From the NCBI GenBank assembly GCA_964464035.1, contig CAYXEN010000015.1:1-48841 (forward strand): a stretch of DNA of 48,841 nt, read 5' to 3'. Source of the DNA: CAYXEN01 sp964464035. Its GTDB lineage: Bacteria > Krumholzibacteriota > Krumholzibacteriia > WVZY01. The position numbers and the translations under genes were made by a program. The notes below the pieces were generated by a model. It did no database searches and had not been told where the DNA came from. It saw only the letters and a program-made list of their open reading frames with translations. Shown here in pieces: positions 33,230-41,126 of the stretch; position 1 is the first letter of the stretch, and each line of letters begins with the position of its first letter.

Positions 33230-34243
33230 TCAACCCTGCACGTGACACTGCTTGCAGAGATCCTTGGCTGACGTTCCGTCATCACCCTCTTCAGTGACCG
33301 TACCGGTACCGCTCATGTAGATCAGACCGAAAGCGTTCTGATTGCCATGAGCCTTGTGGCAGGTCATACATGAAGGCGTTGGGTTGGTGGGATTGTCCCA
33401 GTCGCCTCCCGCCGCCATGACCTTCACCTTGTTGGTCATGCTCAGGTAGACTCCCAGGTTCGAATGCCCACCGCCGATCGCTCCTATATCCGCGTCGTTC
33501 GTAGGGTGACGTACCCAGCCTTCGCCGGTAGCACCTCCCAGTTCGGTCCCGCCCTTGGCGCCATGGAAATTCGTATGGCAGCCTTTGCAGAAATCGGCAT
33601 AAGCCGATCCTGTCGGGTCGGGCTCATTGAACCAGACGTTGCTGGTTGCATAGTGAGTCGACATGGGGGTGTTCGCGACCTGATAGACCGCCACCGTATC
33701 CGTCTGGGTTCCCGTCGAATAGTCGACCAGCACTCCGGGATAGGTTTCGTTTCCGGGAGCGTAGTAGAGGTTCCGATAGGAATTGCCCAGGGGATGGTAG
33801 CCGTGAGGCTGGTGGCAGTCGACGCACTCCAGGCCATCCGGATTGTTCCAGGCCGGAGAGCTGCCGGGCGCCGTCGTAGTGGCATCCAATGTATGGCCCG
33901 TGGCTTCGGTCCCATCGCCGAGGCGATTGAGAGCGCCGGCCTCCCTCACGTACGAGTTCGTGTTCACCCCGAGCACGTCGGGAGCATAGCTGGAACCGTC
34001 GTGGCAGGTGAGGCACAGGTCATTGACATCGTTCCGCAGCAGGTATTCGTACGGCCCGCTGCCGCCCAGGGGCGTGAAGCTCCCCGTTCCGTCGGCGTTG
34101 TAACCGTGTGATTGGCTGTAGTGCATGACATGGCAATCCGAGCATACCAGAGTGCTACCGGTATGATAGTCGCCTGCAACAGCCAACAGCGGAAGGAATG
34201 CCACCAGGAGCAACGCACACAACACACCGATCATCCGCTTCAT
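33230..34243 (-). CDS. OmcS-like hexahaem c-type cytochrome (candidate nanowire subunit)
   Basis: A 337-residue exported protein with signal peptide (about 1-23) and six CXXCH motifs (CSDCH, CLTCH, CVDCH, CKGCH, CMTCH, CKQCH). Motif order and surroundings parallel Geobacter OmcS as I remember it: CxxCHxMHxSQ just after the signal, a CHDG-type second site, CxxCHxPHG third, CHTNFH plus a following RHPTN fourth, CHKAHG fifth, and a final CxxCH almost at the C-terminus. OmcS polymerises into extracellular cytochrome filaments. The start has a near-perfect AAAGGAGGTG (34251-34260), implying strong translation, and overlaps the NHL-protein stop (ATGA). Function as a nanowire subunit is inferred; a soluble surface cytochrome is the alternative. 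Confidence 0.85.
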   Translation of the reverse strand: MKRMIGVLCALLLVAFLPLLAVAGDYHTGSTLVCSDCHVMHYSQSHGYNADGTGSFTPLGGSGPYEYLLRNDVNDLCLTCHDGSSYAPDVLGVNTNSYVREAGALNRLGDGTEATGHTLDATTTAPGSSPAWNNPDGLECVDCHQPHGYHPLGNSYRNLYYAPGNETYPGVLVDYSTGTQTDTVAVYQVANTPMSTHYATSNVWFNEPDPTGSAYADFCKGCHTNFHGAKGGTELGGATGEGWVRHPTNDADIGAIGGGHSNLGVYLSMTNKVKVMAAGGDWDNPTNPTPSCMTCHKAHGNQNAFGLIYMSGTGTVTEEGDDGTSAKDLCKQCHVQG

Positions 34244-35289
34244 TGCGTTTCACCTCCTTTCCGTTCTTTTGTAAGGCAACTCGTCGAAAGTTCATTTACG
34301 TCGTTCACTTCTTCCTTCAATCCATCTGCTATCTCGAAACATTGATAACGTCGGCCCACCCTTTCGAGTACGAAGATGAGCCGCGATCCGTCCGTCGTAA
34401 TCCCCGAAGGGTAGTTGAAAGCACCGGGGCCCACTCCCTTGCCGCCGATGTAGGTGAGAAATTCACCCCGGCTTGAAAAACACACTGCTACCTGCCTCAG
34501 CGCGTCCGTCACCCATATCCGCCCGTCGTCCATCACGGCGAGCCCAGATGGAAAGGAGAAGTTGTTGAACCCCGTGTCGTGCTTTCCGAATCCGCGCAGG
34601 TATCTCCCCCGGGGGTCGAATATCTGGATCATGATCTCCGCCCCGGGGTCGGCGATGTATATGTTCCCCCGCCCGTCCAGCGCCATCGCGGAGATGGAAG
34701 GTTTCTCTCCGGGCATGAGTTCAAGTTCGATCGTGCCGGCGATGCCAAGGTCGTCGCCGATCACGCACACGGCCTTTCGCTCTCCCGACACCGTGGCGTA
34801 GACGCTGCCGTCAGGCCCGAGTGCAAGGAAATCGAAGCGCTTCGTTTGGCCGGGAGGGTCGATCCTGGTCACGGGGGAACCGCGGTAGTCGAGTACGTCT
34901 ATGTACGATGCCGTTGCGTCGGTGACGAATATCCTGCCCAGCCGGTCGACCGCCACGCTCCGGGGTTCGCCCGGTATCAGTTTCCCTCCTTCGCCCGTAT
35001 AGTGAACGAAACGATAGACGGGGATCCCGTCGGAGTTGCATACCACGATCTGGTGGTTGCCGGTGTCGGCCACGTAGCATTCGCCGCGGCTGCGATCGAA
35101 AAAGATCCCCAGGGGGCGGGAATACGCCGTGCCCGGCCCCGAGCCGAAGCTGGCGTAGAGAAACGCCGGAGGCGACGCGGCGGGGCCGGCCTGCGGCGAC
35201 GACCATGTGAACGAAATCACAAGAACAGCCCAAAGAAACGTTGCGATATGTCCAGGGTTCGATCCTTCGCTGGGTGGATTCATGTTCAT
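34240..35289 (-). CDS. NHL-repeat beta-propeller protein, exported
   Basis: A 349-residue protein with an N-terminal signal (hydrophobic core about 17-30) and about five to six NHL-type blades, each with a pattern like GIFFDRSRGECYVADTGN, SVAVDRLGRIFVTDA, MALDGRGNIYIADPG, GLAVMDDGRIWVTDA. Such propellers bind protein or peptide partners. ATG 35289 is chosen from a longer frame (to 35496) because AGGGA precedes it and the signal then starts correctly. It is the first gene after the sigma-54 promoter and is coupled to the OmcS-like gene. From memory an NHL-repeat gene also neighbours omcS in Geobacter sulfurreducens; a role in export or assembly of the cytochrome is inference. Confidence 0.85.
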   Translation of the reverse strand: MNMNPPSEGSNPGHIATFLWAVLVISFTWSSPQAGPAASPPAFLYASFGSGPGTAYSRPLGIFFDRSRGECYVADTGNHQIVVCNSDGIPVYRFVHYTGEGGKLIPGEPRSVAVDRLGRIFVTDATASYIDVLDYRGSPVTRIDPPGQTKRFDFLALGPDGSVYATVSGERKAVCVIGDDLGIAGTIELELMPGEKPSISAMALDGRGNIYIADPGAEIMIQIFDPRGRYLRGFGKHDTGFNNFSFPSGLAVMDDGRIWVTDALRQVAVCFSSRGEFLTYIGGKGVGPGAFNYPSGITTDGSRLIFVLERVGRRYQCFEIADGLKEEVNDVNELSTSCLTKERKGGETQ

Positions 35290-35340
35290 GGAAGAGTCCC
35301 TTTCGCACGTACCGGCGCTATTCCGTTTGCATGCCTTTGC

Positions 35341-35355
35341 GCAACAGGCATGCCA
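35341..35355 (-). promoter_or_regulatory. sigma-54 (-24/-12) promoter of the NHL-OmcS-42-haem cluster
   Basis: On the minus strand TGGCATG-N4-TTGC, with GG and GC separated by exactly 10 bases as sigma-54 requires, and only one departure (T for C) from TGGCACG. Transcription would begin near 35330, about 40 bases before ATG 35289. A sigma-54 activator gene ends 200 bases upstream. Enhancer sites are not obvious; a perfect GCGCCGGCGC palindrome lies in the upstream half of the spacer. Confidence 0.7.
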
Positions 35356-35518
35356 GGGAAGGGAACGGGAGCGAATCGTTTGGAGAACCTTCCCCCCGGT
35401 TGGTAATGACTTGAATCGCAACGGGTTGGAGGCGTGCCGCCGCCGGCCGAACCAAGCGCCGGCGCCGCGCTGCCGCGGGCTCGCCGAAGCAGGCACCTAA
35501 AAAGTCCGTGGGATCCAG

Positions 35519-35561
35519 AAAAATTCCTTGATCCAGGGGAGGGGAAGTTGGGATCAGGAAC
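35519..35561 (-). terminator. intrinsic terminator of the sigma-54 regulator gene
   Basis: On the minus strand TTCCTGATCC pairs with GGATCAAGGAA (one bulge) across a pyrimidine-rich loop and is followed by six Ts. The regulator's TGA stop (35554-35556) lies inside the stem, so the gene ends within its own terminator and the cluster beyond needs its own promoter. Confidence 0.8.
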
Positions 35562-36948
35562 CCTTGGGGTTGGATATGAGGTCCAGGAGTGAGAATTTCT
35601 TCAGGCGGTAGTGGACCTGGTCCCGGTTGAGGCCGAGAAGCCTCCCGGCGAGGGCCTGGTTGCCGTTGGCTCTCTCCATCGCTTGACGCACGAGTTTCTT
35701 TTCCATCTCCTCGAGATCGACCCCGCCGCGGGGAAGATCGAAGAGGGAATCCCCCGTGTCCACGTTATCTCCCTTGAGATCCAGAGGAAAGTCCTCCCAC
35801 CCGAGCACCCTGTTCTTGCTCAGGATCACGGCCCGTTCGACGATGTTCTTGAGCTCTCGCACGTTGCCCGGCCAGTCGTACTCCATGAGCCGGCGGATCG
35901 CGTCCGCCGAAGCCTTCTTGACTTCCTTGCGGAAGGTCCGGTTGAAGATCGCTATGAAGTGATCGACGAGCGGCTCGATGTCCTCCCTGCGTTCACGCAG
36001 GGGAGGGATGTTTATCTCCAGGACGTTGAGGCGGTAATAGAAATCCTCCCGGAATCTGCCTTCCTTCACCGCTTTCTTGAGATCACGGTTGGTCGCCGCG
36101 ATCACCCGCACGTCGACCTGGATGTCGCGGGTTCCTCCGACGCGTATGAATCGTTTCTCCTCGAGAAAGCGAAGAAGCTTGGCTTGCAGCGAAGGAGCCA
36201 GGTCGCCTACTTCGTCGAGAAAGACCGTCCCGCCGTCGGCGAGTTCGAGGAGACCCTTCTTGCTCTTCTTGGCGTCGGTGAAAGCGCCCTTTTCGTATCC
36301 CATCAGTTCGCTCTCGAGAAGGTTGGCGGGGAGGGCCGTACAGGTGATGTTGACGAAGGGTTGCTTCGCACGCCGGCTGTGATAGTGAATCGCCTTGGCG
36401 AAGACGTCTTTCCCGGTCCCGCTCTCCCCCTGGAGGAGGATCGTCGCGGGGTCGCTTTCGGCGTATTTCTTCATGAGCTCGATCAGGTCCAGCATCGTCC
36501 CGCTCCTGGCCACGATCGAGCTCGTGTCCAGCTCGCGCCTGGCCTTCTCACGGTAGAGTTTCGCCTCGTCGGCGAGGTTCGCTTCGCGCAGAGTGTTCTG
36601 TACTACGATGACCAGTTCATCCATGTCGAACGGTTTCACGATGTAATTGTTCGCTCCGAGCTTCATCGCCTGCACCACGTCCTTGGCCGATCCCAGGGCC
36701 GTGACCATGATGACCGGGATGTCCTCGCCGTCGTCCCGTATCTTCCTGAGGATCTGCAGGCCGTCGGTGTCGGGCAGCTTGTAGTCGAGAAGGATCATGT
36801 CGAGGGAGCAGTCGGCGAAAAGCTTCGTCGCTTCTTCGCCGTCGGCCGCCTCCACGACGGTGAAGTTCTCGTTCTCCAGCTTCTGCCTGATGGAGTAGCG
36901 AACGAGATCTTCGTCATCGACAACGAGAATTCGAGGTGATGATCTCAT
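35554..36948 (-). CDS. NtrC-family sigma-54-dependent response regulator
   Basis: A 464-residue activator. A receiver domain (about 1-120, phospho-acceptor Asp in MILLDYKLPD) is followed by an AAA+ domain (about 140-380) with Walker A GESGTGKD, Walker B GGTVFLDEVGDL and the sigma-54 contact loop in the variant form GAFTDA in place of GAFTGA. A Fis-type helix-turn-helix ends the protein (LAGRLLGLNRDQVHYRLKK). It remodels sigma-54 holoenzyme after phosphorylation by a sensor kinase that is not adjacent. ATG 36948 is chosen over a longer frame (to 37065) because the receiver domain begins there; its Shine-Dalgarno is weak. The neighbouring sigma-54 promoter suggests that it controls the cytochrome cluster. 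Confidence 0.93.
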   Translation of the reverse strand: MRSSPRILVVDDEDLVRYSIRQKLENENFTVVEAADGEEATKLFADCSLDMILLDYKLPDTDGLQILRKIRDDGEDIPVIMVTALGSAKDVVQAMKLGANNYIVKPFDMDELVIVVQNTLREANLADEAKLYREKARRELDTSSIVARSGTMLDLIELMKKYAESDPATILLQGESGTGKDVFAKAIHYHSRRAKQPFVNITCTALPANLLESELMGYEKGAFTDAKKSKKGLLELADGGTVFLDEVGDLAPSLQAKLLRFLEEKRFIRVGGTRDIQVDVRVIAATNRDLKKAVKEGRFREDFYYRLNVLEINIPPLRERREDIEPLVDHFIAIFNRTFRKEVKKASADAIRRLMEYDWPGNVRELKNIVERAVILSKNRVLGWEDFPLDLKGDNVDTGDSLFDLPRGGVDLEEMEKKLVRQAMERANGNQALAGRLLGLNRDQVHYRLKKFSLLDLISNPKGS

Positions 36949-37031
36949 TGAATGGAATTCGGTTCGCCAGCGGGGGGGGATTGGATGACTTCCTTGAATA
37001 TAATACCAGAAAGCGAATCCCTTGGCAATCA

Positions 37032-37075
37032 ATAAGAAGAACCCTCCGGCGGATTGTTCGTCCAACCGGAGGGTT
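37032..37075 (-). terminator. terminator-like hairpin after tRNA-Leu
   Basis: A perfect 10-bp inverted repeat (AACCCTCCGG at 37040-37049, CCGGAGGGTT at 37066-37075) with a 16-base loop lies about 20 bases beyond the tRNA 3' end. On the minus strand it is followed by the T-rich CTTCTTATTG. Confidence 0.65.
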
Positions 37076-37097
37076 CACCCTTACCCTTTCATTCAAC

Positions 37098-37184
37098 TGG
37101 TGCCGAAGGGGGGATTCGAACCCCCACGAGGTTGCCCTCACTGCGCCCTGAACGCAGCGCGTCTACCAATTCCACCACTTCGGC
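37098..37184 (-). tRNA. tRNA-Leu (anticodon CAG)
   Basis: The minus strand folds as a class II tRNA. The acceptor stem is GCCGAAG with CTTCGGC, the anticodon stem CTGCG/CGCAG encloses loop TTCAGGG (anticodon CAG), the long variable arm is TGAGGGCAACCTCG, and the T-arm is GGGGG/CCCCC around TTCGAAT. The CCA end is encoded (37098-37100). It is transcribed toward the sigma-54 regulator. Confidence 0.97.
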
Positions 37185-37564
37185 TTTATCAAATGAAAGA
37201 TGGAAGGAATGACTTCCATTCGGTTCCGCCGGATGAACCAAAGAAAACCGGCCGGAACCTAGATGAAGATTATTTGAAAACCACCCCGAAGTCAATGCAA
37301 TATTTCATGCGCGAGGAAGGGATCGCAGGTGTATTGCTATGTAGATAAATCGGTTACAATTGACACGAAAATATTGGTTATGAATTAACCATGATGCGAG
37401 AGGATGGGGTGGCGGGGATAATTATTTATTGTATAATGCGTTAGGAGGATAGAGGTCGAGGCTGAGCACTTCTTGGCAGTAGATATCGCAATGTTGCCGT
37501 TATGATGCAAGCAATACCGGCAGTATGTACTTGCCATGATCGGCTAAGGCTGTGATAATCAAAA
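37185..37564. other. AT-rich spacer between tRNA-Leu and smpB
   Basis: No gene is supported here. It contains a 6-bp inverted repeat TGGTTA/TAACCA (37375-37391, 5-base loop) that could be an operator and overlaps a TTGACA (37360-37365). A TATAAT (37432-37437) has no good -35 element. Either could belong to the smpB promoter. I see no tmRNA-like fold. Confidence 0.35.
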
Positions 37565-37565
37565 G

Positions 37566-37611
37566 GGTTGCGTCGGAAAATGTCGGCCCGCCGGCAGGGC
37601 GGGAAGCAACC
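37566..37611 (+). promoter_or_regulatory. structured leader upstream of smpB
   Basis: Nested inverted repeats: outer GGTTGC (37566-37571) with GCAACC (37606-37611), inner CCCGCC (37587-37592) with GGCGGG (37598-37603). The element ends about 65 bases before smpB. No T-run follows. It matches no riboswitch that I recognise. Confidence 0.35.
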
Positions 37612-37676
37612 GGAGGAAATCGAGGTTCGAAGGATTCATGCGGGGCTTGCACGGCCCGGGGCCCGAGGGTTTCGAG

Positions 37677-38126
37677 ATGAAGATAGTGATCACCAACCGC
37701 AAAGCCAGACACGAATACACGATCATAGAGACGATCGAGGCGGGCATCGTCCTCATGGGAACCGAGGTCAAATCGATCCGTGAGGGAAGGGTGAACATGG
37801 CCGATACGTACGCGTCGATCGAAGACGGCGAAGTGATTCTTCACGGGATGCACATAAGCCCTTATTCGCATACATCCGAACGCAACCTCGACCCTCGCCG
37901 CGATCGCAAGCTGCTCTTGCAAAAGAAGGAAATAAGGAAGCTCACCGGCAAGGTGCAGGAGAAGGGTCTCACGCTCGTTCCTCTCAAGCTCTACTTCAAC
38001 AAGAAAGGCCTCGCGAAACTGGAGCTCGCTCTCGCCAAGGGCAAGAAGACCTACGACAAGCGAAGGGACATAGCGGAGAAGGACGCAAAGCGCGACCTCG
38101 AGCGGTCCTTGAAGGACAAAAGGTAG
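37677..38126 (+). CDS. smpB: SsrA-binding protein SmpB
   Basis: A 149-residue protein of normal SmpB length. It binds tmRNA and brings it to stalled ribosomes. Signatures: NRKARHEY near the N-terminus, GIVLMGTEVKSIREGRVNM, GMHISPYSH, and the lysine/arginine-rich C-terminal tail (KKTYDKRRDIAEKDAKRD) that enters the ribosome A site. ATG 37677 is preferred over an upstream in-frame ATG at 37638 because it gives the standard N-terminus and has GAGGG upstream. The ssrA gene is not in the window. Confidence 0.97.
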   Translation: MKIVITNRKARHEYTIIETIEAGIVLMGTEVKSIREGRVNMADTYASIEDGEVILHGMHISPYSHTSERNLDPRRDRKLLLQKKEIRKLTGKVQEKGLTLVPLKLYFNKKGLAKLELALAKGKKTYDKRRDIAEKDAKRDLERSLKDKR

Positions 38127-38167
38127 TGATTTTTCGAGCGGGCTGATATAGACTCCAAGCCTGAATC

Positions 38168-39700
38168 ATGGGAAAGAGAGCGCTAGAAGGATTTCTTGTC
38201 TTCGTGAGCATCGTTTTTCTCCTCACGCCGGGGGTCTCGCCGGGCCGGAACGGAGAGAGCATTTCCGTCGTGTACGACGACGGCAGGAGCCCCGAGACCT
38301 TGCCCGTGTACAAGGCCGAAAAGGGCAGCGAGGAGATCTACCTCAAGGCCGCGCACGTGGCCAAGATTTTTCGCGCCACCCAGTTCTGGAATGCCTCGTC
38401 GCGAAAGATCGTTCTCGGCATCGAGAACACGCGCTTCGTCCTGACTGTCGATACGCGGGTAGTGCTTCTCGACGGCGAGATCACCATGCTCCGCAATCCC
38501 GTGCTCTACCAGGACGGGTCGGTCATGATCCCGATGGAATTCATCGTCGAAGTGGCTTCGCACCACACGCCGCTCTCTTTTTCGTGGGACCGGGCCTCGA
38601 TGGTTCTCAGGGTGGAGGGTGTGGGGTACAACGTGACGGGACTGTCGTTCACGACCACGGCCAACCGATCCAAGGCCGTCATCACTCTCAAGGAGCCGCT
38701 CCTCTACCACATGGACGCCAACACTCCGGGCCTCGTCCGCCTCAAGCTCTACGGCGGGAGGATCGATGCGGGAAAGTTCCGCGTCAAGGAGGCCCACGGG
38801 CTGTTCAACGGCGCTCGGGCCGAGCAGACGGAGAGGGATGCGTACATCTACTTCGACATCAAGAAGTACGCCTCGCGCCTGAGGGTCGAGAAGATGGAGA
38901 ATCCTCCGCGCATCGTGATCATCCTCGAGAAGGGCGAGCTTCCCGAGATCCCGGAGCCCGAGTTCGCCTCGAGAAAAACGCTGGAGATCCTCGACGAAGC
39001 CGCCGGCGCGAACAAGAGCTTGAAGATCGAGAAGATCGTGTTGGATCCCGGGCACGGGGGCAAGGACTTCGGCAAGGTGGGCAAGGGCGGCGTGATGGAG
39101 AAGGACGTGAACCTAGAACTCGCCAAGGTGACGGCGGACGTGCTGCGAAGGGAGCTCGGCGTCGAAGTCGTCTTGACGAGAGAGGATGACAGACTTCTCT
39201 CGCTCACACGCAGGACGGAGATAGCGAACGAGGAGAACGGGGACATTTTCATAAGCATTCACTGCAACAGCTGGTTCAGCGACGAGATCGGCGGGTTCGA
39301 AGCCTACTTCCTCTCCCCTCCGCGGACCGAGTGGGACAGGGCGGTGGCCGAGGCGGAGAACAAGGCGAATTCATCGCCGGGCGTCGATGACGACATCGAG
39401 TTCATATTGTGGGACATGGTGCAGAACGAGTTCATAAACGAGAGCAGCTTTCTCGCCGAGTTGATCCAGAAGGAAATGAGCGGGAGACTGGAAATAAGGA
39501 ACAGGGGAGTGAAGCAGGCCAACTTCACGGTGCTCCAGGGCGCCAAGATGCCTGCGGTTCTCATAGAAACGGCTTTCCTCTCCAATCCCAAGGAAGAAAC
39601 CCTGCTCCAGGATCCGTCCTTCCAGTTGGAAGTGGCCAGGGGCATCGCCGCCGCCATAAAGAAGTTCAAGTCCAAGTACCAGTACAGCATGAACAGGTAG
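38168..39700 (+). CDS. N-acetylmuramoyl-L-alanine amidase (AmiC-type, Amidase_3)
   Basis: It cleaves the bond between N-acetylmuramate and L-alanine in peptidoglycan during cell separation. The 510 residues comprise a signal peptide (about 1-26), a copper-amine-oxidase-N-like region (about 28-140), an AMIN-like beta domain (about 150-265) and the zinc amidase domain (about 290-505). Zinc ligands are seen in LDPGHGGKD, GVMEKDVNLELA and ISIHCNSW; the catalytic Glu is in LIETAFLSNP. The gene follows smpB by 41 bases and leads the rightward housekeeping run. Confidence 0.93.
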   Translation: MGKRALEGFLVFVSIVFLLTPGVSPGRNGESISVVYDDGRSPETLPVYKAEKGSEEIYLKAAHVAKIFRATQFWNASSRKIVLGIENTRFVLTVDTRVVLLDGEITMLRNPVLYQDGSVMIPMEFIVEVASHHTPLSFSWDRASMVLRVEGVGYNVTGLSFTTTANRSKAVITLKEPLLYHMDANTPGLVRLKLYGGRIDAGKFRVKEAHGLFNGARAEQTERDAYIYFDIKKYASRLRVEKMENPPRIVIILEKGELPEIPEPEFASRKTLEILDEAAGANKSLKIEKIVLDPGHGGKDFGKVGKGGVMEKDVNLELAKVTADVLRRELGVEVVLTREDDRLLSLTRRTEIANEENGDIFISIHCNSWFSDEIGGFEAYFLSPPRTEWDRAVAEAENKANSSPGVDDDIEFILWDMVQNEFINESSFLAELIQKEMSGRLEIRNRGVKQANFTVLQGAKMPAVLIETAFLSNPKEETLLQDPSFQLEVARGIAAAIKKFKSKYQYSMNR

Positions 39701-39710
39701 AAAGCGTGAA

Positions 39711-40313
39711 ATGAGCAAGGATCCAATGACCGACGATCATGGAGTCGTTTCCGGCGGAGGCATGCGCTGGTGGCATCTCGCGCTCTTCGCGCTGGCGGCG
39801 GTTGCACTCGTGGTAGGCCTGTATTATCTCTCGCAAAGGCGTCCGACCGGGGAGAAAGCGCCGGCGGAGAAAAAGATCACGGAGGTTCCCGAGGGCAGCC
39901 GCGCGGTGACGCTCTTTTTCGCCGACGCGAAGAACGAAGGCCTGATCGGGGAGACGCGGGAAGTGGCTGTGAGCAGGGATTTCACGACCGAAGTGAAGCA
40001 GATCATCGAGGCGCTCCTCGAGGGACCCAAGTACGCCGGGGTGAGCGCCGTTCCGCCCGGCACGAGGATCCTCGATGTCTTCTACGATCCGGAAAAGAGA
40101 ACCCTCTACCTGGATTTCAGCAGCGAGCTGGTGGCCGGCCACCCCGGAGGAAGCTCGGCCGAGTATTTCACGATCGCTTCGATAATGCGCACGATCTCCG
40201 AGAACCTTCCCGAGGTCGAGGCGGTCCAGTTCCTAGTCGACGGGTTGCAGATGGGGACCATCGGCGGGCACATAGACGCGGACAAGCCTTTCCTCGTCAG
40301 GGACTGGAGGTGA
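39711..40313 (+). CDS. membrane-anchored GerMN-domain protein
   Basis: A 200-residue protein with one N-terminal transmembrane segment (about 21-40) and a GerMN domain (about 60-195: RAVTLFFAD, ALLEGPKYAG, PPGTRILDVFYD, LYLDFSSELV, FLVDGLQ). In Bacillus GerM functions in sporulation and germination; in non-spore-formers the domain appears in envelope proteins of unknown role. The partners amidase and murI point to cell-wall work. ATG 39711 has a weak ribosome-binding site; ATG 39726, with AAGGA just before, is an alternative. Confidence 0.82.
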   Translation: MSKDPMTDDHGVVSGGGMRWWHLALFALAAVALVVGLYYLSQRRPTGEKAPAEKKITEVPEGSRAVTLFFADAKNEGLIGETREVAVSRDFTTEVKQIIEALLEGPKYAGVSAVPPGTRILDVFYDPEKRTLYLDFSSELVAGHPGGSSAEYFTIASIMRTISENLPEVEAVQFLVDGLQMGTIGGHIDADKPFLVRDWR

Positions 40314-40316
40314 CCG

Positions 40317-41126
40317 GTGAGGAACGGGCCGATAGGGATTTTCGATTCGGGGATAGGCGGGTTGACCGTGATGAAGGAGATGCTCTCGCTGCTCCCCGAT
40401 GAATCCTTCGTATACCTCGGGGACACGGCGCGCGTCCCGTACGGAACGAAGAGCAGCGAGACTGTCGTGCGCTTCACACGCGAGAGCTTGTCTTTCTTGA
40501 GGGCCAATGGCGTCAAGCTGATCGTCGTCGCATGCAACACGGCCTCGGCCGAAGCGCTTCCCAGGCTCGAAGGAGAATTCGACGTGCCTCTCGTCGGCGT
40601 GATAGCGCCGGGCATCGAGGCTGCCCTCAAGGCGAGCAGGAACATGCGGATCGGGGTGATTGGAACGGCGGGCACCATAAGGTCGGGAGCCTACCAGGAA
40701 GGGATATCCAGGCTGGAGCCTGGGGCGGTTGTGCGCGCGAAGCCGTGCCCCCTCTTCGTTCCCCTTGCCGAGGAAGGATGGGTGGACGACGAGGTAACGG
40801 CCATGGTCGCCCAAAGGTACCTGGAGGAATACAGGCACAACGGCATAGATACGCTCGTTCTCGGGTGCACCCACTATCCGCTCCTGCGCGACGTTATATC
40901 CCGTGCCGTCGGAGAGCGGGTGACGCTGGTGGATTCGGCGGTCGAGACCGCCCGCCGGGTCGCCGAGATACTCGAGGAGAAGGCGCTTTTGCGTGGTGAG
41001 GGCGGGGGGGAGTTCGCTGTCTACCTGACCGACGTCGCGCCTTCGTTCCGGGAGGTCGGGGAGAGGTTCCTGGGAAGGCCGATACCGGAGATAAGGCTCA
41101 TCAACGGCAGGCAGGGAGGCAAATGA
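40317..41126 (+). CDS. murI: glutamate racemase
   Basis: It converts L-glutamate to D-glutamate for peptidoglycan. The 269 residues match the family. Both catalytic cysteines are visible in VVACNTASA (near 73) and VLGCTHYPLL (near 184), with the N-terminal IGIFDSGIGGLTV and YLGDTARVPYG signatures. It begins at GTG 40317, preceded by GGAGGTGA, three bases after the GerMN stop. Its stop overlaps the rph start in an ATGA. Confidence 0.96.
   Translation: MRNGPIGIFDSGIGGLTVMKEMLSLLPDESFVYLGDTARVPYGTKSSETVVRFTRESLSFLRANGVKLIVVACNTASAEALPRLEGEFDVPLVGVIAPGIEAALKASRNMRIGVIGTAGTIRSGAYQEGISRLEPGAVVRAKPCPLFVPLAEEGWVDDEVTAMVAQRYLEEYRHNGIDTLVLGCTHYPLLRDVISRAVGERVTLVDSAVETARRVAEILEEKALLRGEGGGEFAVYLTDVAPSFREVGERFLGRPIPEIRLINGRQGGK

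Noticed and set aside
36286..36310. GAFTDA in place of GAFTGA as a sign of a non-functional sigma-54 activator
   Set aside because: The Phe and Thr that contact sigma-54 are kept, and this variant occurs in other activators of the family.
37185..37676. A tmRNA gene beside smpB
   Set aside because: No tRNA-Ala-like ends or tag reading frame could be found in the spacer.
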